Positions 62,353 to 64,000 of a DNA stretch of 64,000 nucleotides are shown here, one piece after another. The stretch comes from Micromonospora sp. DSM 45708 (GTDB taxonomy: Bacteria; Actinomycetota; Actinomycetes; Mycobacteriales; Micromonosporaceae): contig NZ_CP154796.1 of assembly GCF_039566955.1 (NCBI RefSeq), positions 1,922,001-1,986,000 of the forward strand. Direction: 5' to 3'. A program made the translations under genes and the position numbers. The notes beneath the pieces are model-generated. The model did no database searches. It saw nothing but the letters and a program-made list of their open reading frames with translations, and had not been told where the DNA came from. Numbering within the stretch: the stretch's first letter is position 1; each line of letters starts with the position of its first letter.

Positions 62353-64000
62353 GTGCACCGTGCTTCCCGCACCATCCCCCGACTGCGGCGTCGCGTGCTG
62401 GCCGCGGTCCTGGCCGGCACGCTCGTGGCGACCGCCGCGACGCAGGCCGCCGCGGCCCCGGCCAATCCGGCCGGCGGCACCGCGCCGTTCCAGGTCCTCG
62501 ATCCGCAGGCCTGGCAGAACCCCGACACCATGACCTGGGACGACTACCAGGCGGTTCCCGGCAAGAACTGGGCCGATCCGAGTGTGCGGGGCTCGATCCG
62601 CAACTTCAAGATCGCCCTGGTCGCGCTCGACTATCCCGATGAGACGTTCGCGGTCTCCCAGCGGGCCCGCTCCACGGTCTTCGGCAACCCCCAGTCGGTC
62701 GCGACCAACATCCCCCGCACCGACGTGCCGAAGTTCTACCAGGACTTCCTCAACACCCCGAACACCCTGAACAAGGGGCACACCCTGCACGAGTACTGGA
62801 TGCAGGACTCCAACGGGCGCTACGGCGTGGACCTGGCCGGGTTCGGGCCCTACCAGCTCCCGGCGAAGTCCTACCAGTACGGGCTGGACAACGGCTTCAA
62901 CCCCGGCGCCTGCCCGAGCGGGGAGACCTGCAGCAAGAACATCCGCACCGACGGGCTGGGCGCCTGGCGGGCAGCGGTCGGTGACGAGGTCGCCAACCAG
63001 TACGAGCTGGTCTTCATCCTCAGCGCCGGGCAGGACGAGTCGTCCACCTGGCAGGAGTTCGGGCAGATGATCTTCCAGAACAAGGAGGACGTGCCGGACG
63101 CCTGGGGCCCGCCGGACCCGAACCTGCCGAACTGGGCCAAGACCCGCTACGTGGAGTGGACCTCCTGGAAGGCGGCGGCGACGTTGTGGCCCAACGCCGG
63201 TGGCGGCTCCTCCACCCAGGGGGAGAGCTCCGGCATGGGGGTGTACGCCCACGAGCTGACCCACCTGCTCGGTATCGGCGACAACTACAACAACCCGTAC
63301 GGCGAGCCGTTACGAAGGGCGTACACCGGCATCTGGAGCATGATGTCGCGCGGTTCGTTCAACGGACCCGGTGGCCCGCACACCCGCTGGCAGATCCCAC
63401 CGACCAACGGCGGTTCGATGGGGTCGCTGCACACGGTGCGGGACAAGCTCAAGATCGGCCTGCTCGGTGAGGAGCACGTGCTGCGGCTGTCCCGGGAGGC
63501 GCTGGCCTCCTCGGGCCTGGCCGTCGTCCAGGTGACCGCCCGTGTGGTCGACGCCGGCCCGAAGGGGCTGACCGGCGTGAACATCGCCCTGAACAAGGAC
63601 CTCTCGCCGGCCTGCACGGTCGCCACGAACCCGTTGTGCGACGGCGGGAACTTCAACAACTACACGGTCGAGGTCGTCGACCGGATGGGGGCGGACTCGT
63701 TCACCCCGGACCGGGGCGTGCTGCTGAGCAAGACCAAGAACGCCGACAGCGCGCCGTTCCAGTGGGTGGTGGACGCCAACCCGCAGGACATCGACATGAT
63801 CGACTTCTACCGGCCGGACGGCACCCCGCAGAAAATCACCATGGGTGACTACCGGCAGCTCTCCGACGCGCTGTTCCACGCCGGGGCGGACACCGGCAGC
63901 CAGTACGAGTACGTCGACGAGGCCAACCGGCTGCACTTCTACATCATCGACCTCAAGCGGGACGCGGCCGGCTCGCTGTCGTACACGGTGGCGGTGCGGT
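62353..64000 (+). CDS. Secreted M6-family (immune inhibitor A-like) metalloprotease, 3' partial
   Basis: At least 549 residues, GTG start with GAGAGG upstream; it runs off the window. The signal peptide ends near AAAA. The M6 pattern is visible: FKIALVALDYPDETF, TLHEYWMQDSNGRYGVD, QYELVFILSAGQDES, and the zinc site AHELTHLLGIGDNY (about residue 299), followed by GIWSMMSRGSFNGPGGPHTRW. HELTH plus GIGD supplies the metal ligands. It digests proteins outside the cell, as its relatives do. The rest of the chain probably carries accessory domains beyond 64000. Confidence 0.95.
   Translation, partial: MHRASRTIPRLRRRVLAAVLAGTLVATAATQAAAAPANPAGGTAPFQVLDPQAWQNPDTMTWDDYQAVPGKNWADPSVRGSIRNFKIALVALDYPDETFAVSQRARSTVFGNPQSVATNIPRTDVPKFYQDFLNTPNTLNKGHTLHEYWMQDSNGRYGVDLAGFGPYQLPAKSYQYGLDNGFNPGACPSGETCSKNIRTDGLGAWRAAVGDEVANQYELVFILSAGQDESSTWQEFGQMIFQNKEDVPDAWGPPDPNLPNWAKTRYVEWTSWKAAATLWPNAGGGSSTQGESSGMGVYAHELTHLLGIGDNYNNPYGEPLRRAYTGIWSMMSRGSFNGPGGPHTRWQIPPTNGGSMGSLHTVRDKLKIGLLGEEHVLRLSREALASSGLAVVQVTARVVDAGPKGLTGVNIALNKDLSPACTVATNPLCDGGNFNNYTVEVVDRMGADSFTPDRGVLLSKTKNADSAPFQWVVDANPQDIDMIDFYRPDGTPQKITMGDYRQLSDALFHAGADTGSQYEYVDEANRLHFYIIDLKRDAAGSLSYTVAVR

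Noticed and set aside
1..64000. tRNA, rRNA, CRISPR arrays, intact transposases
   Set aside because: I looked for T-loop-like motifs, regularly spaced repeats and transposase patterns on both strands and found none that convinced.

Overview
The DNA is a high-GC actinomycete chromosome segment. GTG/TTG starts, strong third-position GC, Tat/Sec-exported multidomain hydrolases, a SARP-AfsR regulator, LacI-controlled sugar ABC operons without their own ATPase, and a type I modular polyketide synthase all point to a Streptomyces/Micromonospora-type organism. A Micromonosporaceae member is my best guess, but nothing in the window proves the genus. I saw no tRNA, rRNA, CRISPR array or intact insertion sequence.

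Region 1 (1-8900) is the 3' end of a modular type I PKS: the end of an AT(methylmalonyl)-KR-ACP module, then a complete KS-AT(malonyl)-DH-KR-ACP module and a chain-releasing thioesterase. Just beyond it (about 8990-9610, minus strand) lies a multiply frameshifted relic of an NRPS adenylation domain.

Region 2 (9714-18401, minus strand) is the most unusual part: eleven tightly packed, often overlapping genes that look like one operon of nucleotide and cofactor chemistry. In transcription order they are a luciferase-like flavin monooxygenase, a cupin, the two halves of a sulfopyruvate/phosphonopyruvate-type ThDP decarboxylase, an enlarged uracil-phosphoribosyltransferase-like protein, a Nudix hydrolase, GTP cyclohydrolase I, a short B12-type (class II) ribonucleotide reductase, a SAM methyltransferase, a Maf-type nucleotide pyrophosphatase and a PfkB-family sugar/nucleoside kinase. 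A Trm112-like miniprotein and a HAD phosphatase sit beside it. I recognise no known pathway with this set; a nucleoside-type specialized metabolite is the simplest inference.

Region 3 (20-31 kb) holds exported and cell-envelope proteins: a CopC-like membrane protein, a 1597-residue protein joining lytic-transglycosylase-like, golvesin-like, SGNH-hydrolase and NucA/NucB-like parts, a DUF2690 protein, an ArsR-type regulator, a Tat-exported PGRP amidase, and the decayed 3' end of a streptogrisin-like protease.

Region 4 (31-44 kb) is a carbohydrate-use locus: a LacI regulator divergent from a six-gene operon (binding protein, two permeases, two sugar isomerase/epimerases and a Gfo/Idh/MocA dehydrogenase), followed by a secreted discoidin plus beta-helix protein and two DUF1996 proteins. 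The same composite operator sits over the -35 box of three promoters (about 32040, 38256 and 40753), which ties these units into one regulon. The second permease carries an apparent one-base deletion.

Region 5 (44-64 kb) contains a small M15-like exported peptidase, a SARP/NB-ARC/TPR regulator, a PLL-like lectin, a 1939-residue ThuA plus sugar-dehydrogenase mosaic protein, a small membrane-anchored partner, an alcohol-dehydrogenase-like reductase, an M14 carboxypeptidase, a PucR regulator divergent from a DapA-family protein that has lost its Schiff-base lysine, and the 5' part of an M6 metalloprotease that runs off the window.
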